Source: DASZTU01 sp035493835 (lineage in GTDB: Bacteria; Pseudomonadota; Alphaproteobacteria; Rhizobiales; Devosiaceae). From it: a stretch of 42,991 nucleotides of DNA. Where the stretch lies: the NCBI GenBank assembly GCA_035493835.1, contig DATJHO010000117.1, positions 1 to 42,991 on the forward strand, given 5' to 3'. The notes below the pieces were generated by a model. That model was not told the DNA's origin and made no database searches. It saw only the letters and a list, made by a program, of their open reading frames with translations. The stretch's first letter is position 1. Each line of letters starts with the position of its first letter. Made by a program: the position numbers and the translations under genes. Below are positions 1 to 10,123 of the stretch, piece by piece.

Positions 1-7
1 GCAAAGT

Positions 8-119
8 CCCCCTCACCCCCTGCCGGACCCTCTCCCGCGAGGGGAGAGGGAAATCCGCTACACCTCTTCTTCCTTCTCCCCTCGTGGGAGAAGGTGGCGC
101 GAAGCGCCGGATGAGGGGG
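8..119. repeat. GC-rich palindromic repeat doublet (copy A)
   Basis: Two units in opposite orientation, each with a small hairpin of the CTCTCCC/GGGAGAG type. The outer ends are inverted copies, CCCCCTCA at 8-15 and TGAGGGGG at 112-119. The second unit carries the extra GGCGCGAAGCGCC hairpin that is also found in the copies at 6671 and 9831. It lies just upstream of preA and resembles a REP/BIME-type intergenic element rather than a gene. Confidence 0.75.
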
Positions 120-155
120 CCTCTTCAAGCCTATCCACCACATCGGGAGGACTCC

Positions 156-1478
156 ATGGCTGACCTTCGCAACAATTTCGTCGGCATCAAGTCGCCGAAC
201 CCGTTCTGGCTGGCTTCGGCGCCGCCGACCGACAAGGCGTACAATGTCGAGCGCGCCTTCAAGGCGGGCTGGGGCGGGGTCGTGTGGAAGACCCTCGGCG
301 AGGAAGGCCCGCCGCTGGTCAATGTCAACGGCCCGCGCTACGGCGCCATCTGGGGCAATGACCGGCGATTGCTCGGCTTCAACAATATCGAGCTGATCAC
401 CGACCGACCGCTGCAGCTCAATCTTCAGGAGATGAAGGCCGTCAAGATGCGTTGGCCCGACCGGGCCCTCGTCGCTTCGATCATGGTGCCGTGCGAAGAA
501 GAAAGCTGGAAGGCGATCCTGCCGCTGGTGGAAGAGACCGGCGCCGACGGCATCGAGCTCAATTTTGGCTGCCCGCATGGCATGAGCGAGCGCGGCATGG
601 GCTCGGCGGTGGGCCAGGTGCCCGAATACGTCGAAATGGTCGTGCGCTGGTGCAAGATGTACACGCGCATGCCGGTGATCACCAAGCTGACGCCAAACAT
701 CAGCGATATCCGCCGCCCGGCCCGCGCGGCCAAGCACGGCGGCACCGATGCGGTGTCGCTGATCAACACGATCAATTCCATCACCTCGGTCAACCTCGAT
801 ACGTTCTCGCCCGAGCCTTCGATCGACGGCAAGGGCACGCATGGCGGCTATTGCGGGCCGGCGGTGAAGCCGATTGCGCTCTCGATGGTTTCGGAGATCG
901 CCCGTGATCCCGAAACCTTTGGGCTGCCGATCTCGGGCATTGGCGGCATCACCACCTGGCGCGACGCGGCGGAGTTCATGGCGCTCGGCGCCGGCAATGT
1001 CCAGGTTTGCACGGCGGCCATGACCTATGGCTTCAAGATCGTCGAGGAAATGATCTCGGGCCTCTCCAACTGGATGGATGAGAAGGGGCATGCAACGCTG
1101 GAGGATTTTACCGGCCGCGCGGTCCGCAACGTCACCGACTGGCAGTATCTCAACCTCAACTACGTCACCAAGGCGAAGATCAACCAGGACCTCTGCATCT
1201 CCTGCGGCCGCTGCCACATCGCCTGCGAGGATACCTCGCACCAGGCGATCATGAAGGAAAAGGACGGCAAGCGGCATTTTGAGGTGATGGACGACGAGTG
1301 CGTCGGCTGCAATCTCTGCGTCGAAGTGTGCCCGGTCGAAAACTGCATCACCATGGAACCGCTGCCGGCCGGCGCAATCGACGCGCGCACGGGAAAAGTG
1401 GTCTCCCCCGACTACGCCAACTGGACCACGCACCCGAGCAACCCGATGGCGGTGAAGGCGGTCGAGCCGGCGGAATAG
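156..1478 (+). CDS. preA: NAD-dependent dihydropyrimidine dehydrogenase subunit PreA
   Basis: 440 residues. This is the FMN/Fe-S subunit that reduces uracil or thymine to the dihydro form with NAD(P)H, normally as a cytosolic complex with PreT, whose gene may lie upstream of the window. Residues 1-310 form a dihydroorotate-dehydrogenase-like barrel (ELNFGCPHG near 139, SGIGGITTW). Two C-terminal 4Fe-4S motifs follow, with cysteines 347/350/353/357 and 382/385/388/392. The ATG at 156 is preferred over an in-frame start at 84 because CGGGAGGA precedes it and the 84-155 stretch lies partly in repeat DNA. At the position of the general-acid cysteine of mammalian DPD, this protein has V152 (GSAVGQ). 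The rest of the pathway is encoded downstream. Confidence 0.95.
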   Translation: MADLRNNFVGIKSPNPFWLASAPPTDKAYNVERAFKAGWGGVVWKTLGEEGPPLVNVNGPRYGAIWGNDRRLLGFNNIELITDRPLQLNLQEMKAVKMRWPDRALVASIMVPCEEESWKAILPLVEETGADGIELNFGCPHGMSERGMGSAVGQVPEYVEMVVRWCKMYTRMPVITKLTPNISDIRRPARAAKHGGTDAVSLINTINSITSVNLDTFSPEPSIDGKGTHGGYCGPAVKPIALSMVSEIARDPETFGLPISGIGGITTWRDAAEFMALGAGNVQVCTAAMTYGFKIVEEMISGLSNWMDEKGHATLEDFTGRAVRNVTDWQYLNLNYVTKAKINQDLCISCGRCHIACEDTSHQAIMKEKDGKRHFEVMDDECVGCNLCVEVCPVENCITMEPLPAGAIDARTGKVVSPDYANWTTHPSNPMAVKAVEPAE

Positions 1479-1574
1479 CTCGGCACAGGTGCGCGTGGCT
1501 ACCCCTCCCGCACTTCCCACTTCCTGCCAGATCCGCTACTCACCTCCCGAGAGCAAACTCAGGGGGATGTCGCC

Positions 1575-1946
1575 GTGACCGCTGCCGTAACACTGATCAT
1601 CATTGGGCGCGTAATTTTTGGCGCCTTTTTCCTGATCGCCGGCATCCGTAATTTTATGCACTTCAACGAGCGCAAGGCTCAGGCCACCAATTATGGCTGG
1701 AAGCTGCCGGCGCCGGTGACCGCGATCGGTTTTGCCATCCAGTTGCTGGGCGGCCTTTCACTGATCTTCGGCTTCTGGGTGGTACCTGGAGCGATGGCGC
1801 TGATCGTCTTCCTGGTGGCGGCGACGGAACTGTTCCACAATTTCCTGATGTTTTCCGGCAAGGCGCGTGACCCGCATTTCTACCTGACGCTGGTTAACAT
1901 CACCCTTGCCGGCGGCCTGTTGGCGATAATCGGGAACGCCATGTAA
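1575..1946 (+). CDS. DoxX family membrane protein
   Basis: 123 residues with four predicted membrane helices (about 5-22, 48-66, 70-88, 102-120) and the DoxX-type N-terminus GRVIFGAFFLIAGIRNFMHF. DoxX proteins are small inner-membrane proteins of poorly defined role, some linked to redox or thiol stress. The GTG start at 1575 has AGGGGG eight bases upstream; an ATG at 1567 is out of frame and stops at once. It follows preA in the same direction about 100 bases later, so it may share the transcript, but nothing in the protein ties it to pyrimidine chemistry. Family assignment is good; function is unknown. Confidence 0.8.
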   Translation: MTAAVTLIIIGRVIFGAFFLIAGIRNFMHFNERKAQATNYGWKLPAPVTAIGFAIQLLGGLSLIFGFWVVPGAMALIVFLVAATELFHNFLMFSGKARDPHFYLTLVNITLAGGLLAIIGNAM

Positions 1947-2083
1947 AGAGCGCCGGTCGCGCCCAACACAGCCGCCATCCCGCCGCAGGCCAATGCCGAG
2001 ACTCGTACGCAACCGGTTAGCCGTTGAGGAACCCTGACGGAGTAGGCCCTTCAGGGAGTCTGACCAAAAGGTACCCGATCCTC

Positions 2084-2341
2084 GTGAACTTGCGTCTCGA
2101 ACGGCGGCTGGCGCCGCGGCGGAACACCAATATCGAAGCCACGATTGCCTTTGGCGGCGGCCGCTCGGTCCGGCCCTGCATCGTGCGCAACGTCTCGGAC
2201 ACCGGCGCCAAGCTGGAAGTGGCAACCGTCACCGGCATTCCCAACACTTTTGACTTGTTGGTGCCGGGGCATCGCCCCCAGCATTGCCGGGTAGCCTGGC
2301 GCGCGCTCAAGGAAATGGGGGTTACGTATGAGGGGGAATAG
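2084..2341 (+). CDS. PilZ domain protein
   Basis: 85 residues from the GTG at 2084. It is almost entirely one PilZ domain, a c-di-GMP-binding beta barrel: the arginine-rich ERRLAPRR at the start and NVSDTG (the NxSxxG motif) about 27 residues later match the two ligand-binding motifs, followed by beta-strand-like sequence ending in RVAWRALKEMGVTYEG. An upstream in-frame TTG at 2024 would add 20 residues that fit no family and has no ribosome-binding site; AAAGG lies about 12 bases before 2084, so the start is uncertain. It probably binds c-di-GMP as a single-domain receptor. Its target cannot be read from the sequence. Confidence 0.7.
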   Translation: MNLRLERRLAPRRNTNIEATIAFGGGRSVRPCIVRNVSDTGAKLEVATVTGIPNTFDLLVPGHRPQHCRVAWRALKEMGVTYEGE

Positions 2342-2367
2342 AGCGCCCCGGTTCGTGCTCGCGACCA

Positions 2368-2480
2368 AGGCCCCCTCACCCCACCCTCTCCCCCAAGGGA
2401 GAGGGGACGATGTGGCACGGCCTTGCCCTTCCGCTCCCTGGGGGGAGCGGTGGGTCCGGTAGGACCCGGTGAGGGGGCCT
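2368..2480. repeat. GC-rich palindromic repeat doublet (copy B)
   Basis: 113 bp with perfect 13-bp inverted ends, AGGCCCCCTCACC at 2368-2380 and GGTGAGGGGGCCT at 2468-2480. Each half holds its own hairpin (CTCTCCCCC/GGGGAGAG and CCGCTCCC/GGGAGCGG). It sits between the convergent PilZ and rutR genes, where it may also act as a bidirectional transcription stop. Same family as 8-119 and 6199-6330. Confidence 0.8.
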
Positions 2481-2503
2481 CCCCCTTCCCCAACAGAAAC
2501 AAG

Positions 2504-3154
2504 CTACCCTCGCTTCGGCAGCAGCCCGTAGAGAAAAAGCTGCTCCAAATACCGCGCGGCGTCTTCGAAGCGGCCCTCGCCGCCGCGGCTCTTGCCCAGC
2601 ACCGCGCGGACCTGCACGTCGAAATCGGCGTAGTGCTGGGTGGTCGCCCAGATCGAAAAGATCAGGTGATAGGGGTCGGTGCGAATGATCTTGCCCTGCT
2701 CCATCCAGACCAGCAGCACCCCGGCCTTTTCATCGACCAGCGCTTTGAGCTCGCCCTCGAGCAAGTCGACCGTGCGCGGCGCCCCCTGCAGCATCTCGTT
2801 GGCGAAGAGCCGGCTTTCGCGCGGAAAATCGCGCGCCATCTCCAGCTTGCGGCGGATATAGGAGCGGATCTCGGGGATGGGGTCGCCCTCGGCGTCGATC
2901 TCGCGCAGCGGCGCCAGCCACATGTCGAGCAGTGCCGCGATCAGCCGCTTGTGGATCTCCTCCTTGCGCGGAAAATAATAGAGCAGGTTGGGTTTGCTCA
3001 TCCCGGCTGACTCGGCGATCTGGTCGATTGTCGAACCGCGAAAGCCGTGGACGGAAAAGACGTCCAGCGCCGCCTCCAGGATCCGGTCCCGCTTTTCGCG
3101 CTGAATGCGTGTTGTCGGCCGTTGCCGCGCGACCGTCGGGCCTGCTTCCGCCAA
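2504..3154 (-). CDS. rutR: TetR-family pyrimidine regulator RutR
   Basis: 216 residues. An N-terminal TetR helix-turn-helix (about 22-68, GSTIDQIAESAGMSKPNLLY) is followed by a C-terminal ligand domain of the RutR/YcdC type (WLAPLREID, HLIFSIWATTQHYADF) that closely matches E. coli RutR as I recall it. RutR binds uracil or thymine and then releases its TTGACCA-NN-TGGTCAA operator. The start is TTG at 3154, with GGAGGG about seven bases upstream. It is transcribed away from the aminotransferase operon, and a RutR-like palindrome lies between the two starts. It probably represses the catabolic operon and itself until pyrimidine appears. Confidence 0.92.
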   Translation of the reverse strand: MAEAGPTVARQRPTTRIQREKRDRILEAALDVFSVHGFRGSTIDQIAESAGMSKPNLLYYFPRKEEIHKRLIAALLDMWLAPLREIDAEGDPIPEIRSYIRRKLEMARDFPRESRLFANEMLQGAPRTVDLLEGELKALVDEKAGVLLVWMEQGKIIRTDPYHLIFSIWATTQHYADFDVQVRAVLGKSRGGEGRFEDAARYLEQLFLYGLLPKRG

Positions 3155-3215
3155 ATCGTCCCTCCGGCACTCCCCGAATTTTTTGCCTTGATCGGCGGCA
3201 TGGGAGTGCTAACGT

Positions 3216-3231
3216 TTTTCCAATTGGTCAA
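3216..3231. promoter_or_regulatory. predicted RutR operator
   Basis: TTTTCCA-AT-TGGTCAA matches the RutR consensus TTGACCA-NN-TGGTCAA perfectly in the right half and at 5 of 7 positions in the left half. It lies 62 bp before the rutR start and 77 bp before the aminotransferase start, placed to control both. A weak AATAAT -10-like hexamer follows at 3239-3244 for the rightward operon, and the reverse strand offers TTGACC as a -35 for rutR. The operator call is strong by context; the promoter hexamers are tentative. Confidence 0.7.
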
Positions 3232-3307
3232 AAATCCGAATAATCGATCCACTCGTCAAGTGACAACAAGCTGACCACAAACTCAACAACACGACCAGGA
3301 GCAACCG

Positions 3308-4636
<1,329 letters not shown>

Positions 4637-4674
4637 CCTCGCTTGGTGCCGGACGCCCCGGCTGGAGAACAAGA

Positions 4675-6171
<1,497 letters not shown>

Positions 6172-6174
6172 AAG

Positions 6175-6753
6175 ATGGCCCCAAGCTCCTGCGCACCCGG
6201 CCCCCTCACCCCAGCCCCCTCCCCGGAGGGGCGAGGGGGCTTTGGGGCCGAAGCGCGGGAGAATAGCGGAACGTCCGCGGCCCCATCGTCCCCTCACCCC
6301 TCCGGGGAGAGGGTCAGGGTGAGGGGAGCCAAGCTCACTGCCGGTGGGGTGGTAAAAGCCCGGAAGCTGCGCCGGAATGAGACCGACGCCGAACGTCGTC
6401 TTTGGAACATGCTGCGCAACCGCTCGATGACCGAGGCCAAATTCGTGCGGCAACACCCGATCGGCCGATACGTAGCGGATTTCGTCTGCCGGGAAAGGAT
6501 GCTGATCGTGGAAGCCGATGGCGGCCAGCATGCCGACTCTGAGGCCGACGCGCATAGAACGGCGTTCCTGAACATGCGCGGCTATTCGGTGCTCCGTTTC
6601 TGGAACAACGACATCCTTCAAAACCTCGAAGGCTGCTGGATAGCCCTCAGCATGGTGCTGGAAGGCAACCCCTCACCCGACCTCCGCTTCGCTCCGGCCA
6701 CCCTCTCCCCAGAGGGGCGAGGGGACGCTGCGGCAAGCCCTGCGAAAGAGTAA
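6175..6753 (+). CDS. DUF559 (Vsr-like endonuclease) protein with repeat-encoded ends
   Basis: 192 residues from ATG 6175. The core (about residues 59-162) is a DUF559 domain, a small PD-(D/E)XK/Vsr-like fold: RRNETDAERRLWNMLRN, KFVRQHPIGRYVADF, and EADGGQHADSEADAHRT with the acidic and Gln/His residues expected of a nuclease centre. Both ends are translated palindromic repeats: residues 9-51 come from the doublet at 6199-6330 and residues 165-183 from the unit at 6671-6723. The ATG at 6175 lies three bases after mmsA; GTG codons at 6319 and 6349 would give a shorter protein without the N-terminal repeat. It interrupts a pyrimidine operon with no obvious functional link, and its stop is four bases before the next start. 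Nuclease activity is inferred from the fold only. Confidence 0.75.
   Translation: MAPSSCAPGPLTPAPSPEGRGGFGAEARENSGTSAAPSSPHPSGERVRVRGAKLTAGGVVKARKLRRNETDAERRLWNMLRNRSMTEAKFVRQHPIGRYVADFVCRERMLIVEADGGQHADSEADAHRTAFLNMRGYSVLRFWNNDILQNLEGCWIALSMVLEGNPSPDLRFAPATLSPEGRGDAAASPAKE
6199..6330. repeat. GC-rich palindromic repeat doublet (copy C), inside DUF559 ORF
   Basis: Two hairpin units with inverted outer ends, GGCCCCCTCACC at 6199-6210 and GGTGAGGGG followed by AGCC at 6318-6330. The first unit pairs CCCCCTCCCC with GGGGCGAGGGGG and the second pairs CCCCTCACCCC with GGGTGAGGGG. It occupies the 5' part of the DUF559 reading frame, before the conserved domain. Confidence 0.78.
6671..6723. repeat. 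GC-rich palindromic repeat, single unit (copy D)
   Basis: Starts with CCCCTCACCCGACCTCCGC, includes the inner CTCCGCTTCGCTCCGG hairpin, and ends in CTCTCCCCAGAGGGGCGAGG. It is closely similar to the unit at 9831-9887. It lies in the last 80 bases of the DUF559 reading frame, just after the conserved domain, so the core is bracketed by repeats of the same family. Confidence 0.78.
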
Positions 6754-6757
6754 CAAC

Positions 6758-8008
6758 ATGCCTGCACCCGGCAAAAATCTCCGCATCAATGGCGACCGGC
6801 TCTGGAGTTCCATCCATGAGATGGCCGAGATCGGGCCGGGGATTGCCGGGGGGAGCAATCGGCAGACACTGACGGATGCCGATAAGGAAGGCCGGGCACT
6901 GTTCCAGAAATGGGGCGAGGCGGCCGGGCTCAGCATGGGCGTCGATCAGATGGGCACCATGTTCATGCGGCGCGAGGGGACGGACCCCGAGGCGCTCCCC
7001 GTCTATGTCGGCAGCCACCTCGACACGCAGCCGACCGGCGGGCGCTATGATGGCGTGTTGGGCGTGCTCTCGGGCCTCGAACTGGTGCGTACGCTCAACG
7101 ATCTCGGGATCAAGACAAAGCACCCCATCGTCGTCACCAACTGGACCAATGAGGAGGGCGCCCGCTTCGCGCCGGCGATGCTCGCCTCGGGCGTCTTTGC
7201 TGGGCAGCTCACCCTCGACTATGCCTATGGCCGCAAGGACGCGGACGGAAAGACGTTTGGGGATGAGTTGAAGCGCATCGGCTGGGTCGGGGACGAAAAA
7301 GTCGGCGATCGCAAGATGCACGCCTATTTCGAATACCACATCGAGCAGGGCCCGATCCTTGAGGCCGAGGACAAACAGATCGGCGTAGTGACCCACTGCC
7401 AGGGCCTGTGGTGGCTGGAGTTCACCCTAACCGGGCGCGAGGCGCATACCGGCTCGACGCCGATGACCATGCGCGTCAATGCCGGGCTGGCCATGGCGCG
7501 GATTGTGGAAATGGTGCAGGCCGTGGCGATGGAGGCCCAGCCCGGCGCCGTGGGCGGCGTGGGGCAGGTGTTCTTCAGCCCCAATTCGCGCAACGTGCTG
7601 CCCGGAAAAGTGGTGTTCACCGTCGACATCCGCTCACCCGACCAGGCAAAGCTCGATGGCATGCGGGGGCGCATCGAGGCGGAAGCGGCAAAGATCTGCG
7701 GGGAACTCGGCGTGGGCTATGCGGTCGAGGCGGTCGGGCATTTCGACCCTGTCAGCTTCGATCCCACGCTGGTTTCGCGGGTGCGAAAAGCTGCCGAAGA
7801 CCTCGGCTACAGCCACATGGACCTCATTTCGGGCGCCGGGCACGACGCCTGCTGGGCGGCGAAGGTTGCGCCCACGACGATGGTGATGTGCCCGTGCGTA
7901 GGCGGGCTCAGCCATAACGAGGCCGAATCCATCTCCAAGGAATGGGCCGCGGCCGGCGCCGACGTGCTGCTGCGCGCGGTGCTCGAAACGGCGGAGATTG
8001 TGGAGTGA
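6758..8008 (+). CDS. M20 Zn-dependent hydrolase, N-carbamoyl-beta-amino acid amidohydrolase
   Basis: 416 residues, hydantoinase/carbamoylase branch of peptidase family M20. Metal-site residues are visible: H87 and D89 with D98 in GSHLDTQPTGGRYDG, E132/E133 in TNEEGARF, H194 in HIEQGP, and a C-terminal histidine in GLSHNEAE. The dimerisation region has GREAHTGSTPM and the substrate loop GAGHDACW. By context it hydrolyses N-carbamoyl-beta-alanine or its methyl form to the beta-amino acid, CO2 and ammonia, between dihydropyrimidinase and the aminotransferase. Allantoate or L-carbamoyl-amino-acid hydrolases share the fold and cannot be excluded from motifs alone. The start is four bases after the DUF559 stop; its Shine-Dalgarno-like GAAAGAG overlaps that gene's end. 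Confidence 0.9.
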   Translation: MPAPGKNLRINGDRLWSSIHEMAEIGPGIAGGSNRQTLTDADKEGRALFQKWGEAAGLSMGVDQMGTMFMRREGTDPEALPVYVGSHLDTQPTGGRYDGVLGVLSGLELVRTLNDLGIKTKHPIVVTNWTNEEGARFAPAMLASGVFAGQLTLDYAYGRKDADGKTFGDELKRIGWVGDEKVGDRKMHAYFEYHIEQGPILEAEDKQIGVVTHCQGLWWLEFTLTGREAHTGSTPMTMRVNAGLAMARIVEMVQAVAMEAQPGAVGGVGQVFFSPNSRNVLPGKVVFTVDIRSPDQAKLDGMRGRIEAEAAKICGELGVGYAVEAVGHFDPVSFDPTLVSRVRKAAEDLGYSHMDLISGAGHDACWAAKVAPTTMVMCPCVGGLSHNEAESISKEWAAAGADVLLRAVLETAEIVE

Positions 8009-8286
8009 TGCCCGACCCCGACGCAGACCTCGATGCCATGGACCAGCCGACGCTGCTGGCCGCCGCGCGCGCCATGCGCCAGGCGATCCGTACGCACCGC
8101 GACGCGTCGGAACATGAGCTTTGCTGGCATCACCCCGACATGTGGGCGCTGCTGCCGGACCCGGCGCCCGGCGGTCCGGTCGTGCCGACATGGCCTCAAT
8201 TCATGCGCGGCTGCGTCCGCTATCGCCAATCGCTGGATGATCAATTGCCGGATGCGCCGCGTACGGACCGGGAGTTTGAGGGATGA
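8008..8286 (+). CDS. conserved small protein of unknown function in the pyrimidine operon
   Basis: 92 residues, starting at an ATG that overlaps the carbamoylase stop by one base (TGATG), a sign of translational coupling. Acidic start, no signal peptide or membrane segment. The N-terminal half looks helical (TLLAAARAMRQAIRTHRD). The centre has a striking ELCWHHPDMWALLPDP, followed by VPTWPQFMRGCVRYRQSLD. I recognise no named domain. From memory, short proteins with a CWHHPxxWxLLP-like motif occur beside hydantoinase/carbamoylase genes in other alphaproteobacteria, but I could not check this. It could be an accessory factor for the hydrolases flanking it. The paired histidines and cysteine suggest a metal or cofactor contact; that is speculation. 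Confidence 0.75.
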   Translation: MPDPDADLDAMDQPTLLAAARAMRQAIRTHRDASEHELCWHHPDMWALLPDPAPGGPVVPTWPQFMRGCVRYRQSLDDQLPDAPRTDREFEG

Positions 8287-8348
8287 GCACCGAGCGCCGC
8301 CCGATCCAGCATTGTTAAGTGATTGAATTTACAGGAGGGACAAGAACA

Positions 8349-9803
8349 ATGAGCAGCAAGGTCATAAAGGGCGGCACCGTCGTTACCGCCGATCTCTCCT
8401 ACGAGGCGGATGTCAGGATCGAGGACGGCGCGATCGTCGAGATCGGCGGTAATCTTGCCGGCGATCAGGTGCTGGATGCGACCGGCTGCTATGTGATGCC
8501 GGGCGGCATCGATCCGCACACGCATCTCGAAATGCCGTTCATGGGCACGTACTCGGCCGACGATTTCGAATCCGGCACGCGGGCGGCGCTGGCGGGCGGC
8601 ACCACCATGGTGGTCGATTTCTGCTTGCCCTCTCCAAATCAGTCGCTGCTCGAAGCGCTGCAGATGTGGGACAACAAGACCTCAAAAGCTTCGACCGATT
8701 TCTCGTTCCACATGGCGATCACCTGGTGGGACAAGCAAGTTTGGGAGGAGATGGCGCAGGTGGTGGATCGCGGCATCACCTCGTTCAAGCATTTCATGGC
8801 CTATAAGGGCTCGCTGATGGTGAACGACGACGAGATGTTTTCGTCGTTCCAGCGCTGCGCCGAACTCGGCGCGCTACCGCTCGTTCACGCTGAGAACGGC
8901 GACGTGGTCGCCGCGATGACGCAAAAGCTGCTCGATGCCGGCAATAACGGGCCGGAGGCGCACGCCTATTCGCGGCCGCCGGAGGTTGAGGGCGAGGCCA
9001 CCAACCGCGCCATCATGATCGCCGACATGGCCGGCGTGCCGCTTTATGTGGTTCACGTCTCCTGCGAAGAATCCCATGAGGCGATCCGCCGGGCCAGGGC
9101 CAAGGGCATGCGCGTCTACGGCGAGCCACTGATCCAGCATTTGACGCTCGACGAGACCGAATATTTCAACAGCGACTGGGACTATGCGGCGCGCCGGGTG
9201 ATGAGCCCGCCCTTCCGCAACAAGCAGCATCAGGATTCGCTCTGGGCCGGACTGCAGTCGGGCTCGCTCTCGGTGGTCGCGACCGACCATTGCGCCTTCA
9301 CCACCGAGCAGAAGCGCGCGGGGCTTGGCAATTTTGCAAAAATCCCGAACGGGACGGGCGGGCTCGAGGACCGGCTGCCGATACTCTGGACCAAGGGCGT
9401 CGCCACCGGCCGGCTGACCAAGGAAGAGTTCGTGGCGGTGACCTCCACCAACATCGCCAAGATTCTCAATCTTTATCCCAAGAAGGGGGCGGTGATGGTT
9501 GGCGCCGATGCCGACCTGGTCGTTTGGGACCCGAAGCGGAAAAAGACCATCTCGGCCAAGGCGCAGCAATCGGTGATCGATTACAACGTGTTCGAGGGAT
9601 TTGAGGTTGAGGGGCTGCCGCGGTTCGTTTTGACGCGCGGCGAGGTGGCGGTGACCGAAAGCGCGGTCGATGCAAAACCCGGCCACGGCCAGTTCGTCGC
9701 CCGCGAGGCCAAGAACCCGGTCAACCGCGCCCTATCCTCCTGGAAGGAAATCACCGCCCCGCGCAAGATCGAGCGCACGGGGATACCGGCGACGGGGGTG
9801 TGA
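8349..9803 (+). CDS. hydA: dihydropyrimidinase
   Basis: 484 residues, amidohydrolase superfamily, D-hydantoinase/dihydropyrimidinase group. The binuclear metal site is visible: HTH in GGIDPHTHLEMPF, carbamylated lysine K153 in HFMAYKG, histidines in LVHAENGD and VVHVSCEES, and the aspartate of VATDHCAF. It opens dihydrouracil or dihydrothymine to the N-carbamoyl-beta-amino acid, the step before the carbamoylase encoded two genes upstream. ATG 8349 is chosen over an in-frame codon at 8319 because AGGAGGGA ends eight bases before it. Length is normal. It is followed by a palindromic repeat and then the importer genes in the same direction. Confidence 0.94.
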   Translation: MSSKVIKGGTVVTADLSYEADVRIEDGAIVEIGGNLAGDQVLDATGCYVMPGGIDPHTHLEMPFMGTYSADDFESGTRAALAGGTTMVVDFCLPSPNQSLLEALQMWDNKTSKASTDFSFHMAITWWDKQVWEEMAQVVDRGITSFKHFMAYKGSLMVNDDEMFSSFQRCAELGALPLVHAENGDVVAAMTQKLLDAGNNGPEAHAYSRPPEVEGEATNRAIMIADMAGVPLYVVHVSCEESHEAIRRARAKGMRVYGEPLIQHLTLDETEYFNSDWDYAARRVMSPPFRNKQHQDSLWAGLQSGSLSVVATDHCAFTTEQKRAGLGNFAKIPNGTGGLEDRLPILWTKGVATGRLTKEEFVAVTSTNIAKILNLYPKKGAVMVGADADLVVWDPKRKKTISAKAQQSVIDYNVFEGFEVEGLPRFVLTRGEVAVTESAVDAKPGHGQFVAREAKNPVNRALSSWKEITAPRKIERTGIPATGV

Positions 9804-9830
9804 TCCAGCATGCTTGCGTGTTTGGCCAAG

Positions 9831-9887
9831 GCCCCCTCACCCGGCCTGCGCTTCGCGCCGGCCGACCCGTCCCCGACGGGGAGAGGA
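9831..9887. repeat. GC-rich palindromic repeat, single unit (copy E)
   Basis: Begins GGCCCCCTCACCCGGCC, carries the inner hairpin TGCGCTTCGCGCCGG and ends GTCCCCGACGGGGAGAGG. It is nearly the same unit as at 6671-6723. It sits between dihydropyrimidinase and the importer ATPase, so it lies within the presumed long transcript. The rest of the 9804-10039 gap shows no convincing gene. Confidence 0.78.
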
Positions 9888-10123
9888 ACAAGAGGTGCTG
9901 CCGCCGCGGCATCGAACCAGCTCAGCGCGCAACAAGCGCCGGGAACCGCTCCCGATCCCGCCGCACCGAACGAGATTGAACTTGCGCCGCCGACACGCGA
10001 CCATATGCTGCACGGCATTGAAACTGCTGGAGAACTCAGATAGCCGACACGACGGTCGACCCAAAACCCCAGTTTGCGTCCCCCCCTTCCGCGCCGGAGA
10101 GCAATCCGGCGGCGGCCGTCGTT

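Noticed and set aside
2060..2076. possible second RutR site upstream of the PilZ gene
   Set aside because: Only the CTGACCA half is present; the other half does not fit.
9810..10043. 77-codon frame before the importer ATPase
   Set aside because: Its first third is the palindromic repeat, and the rest is low-complexity with no family match.
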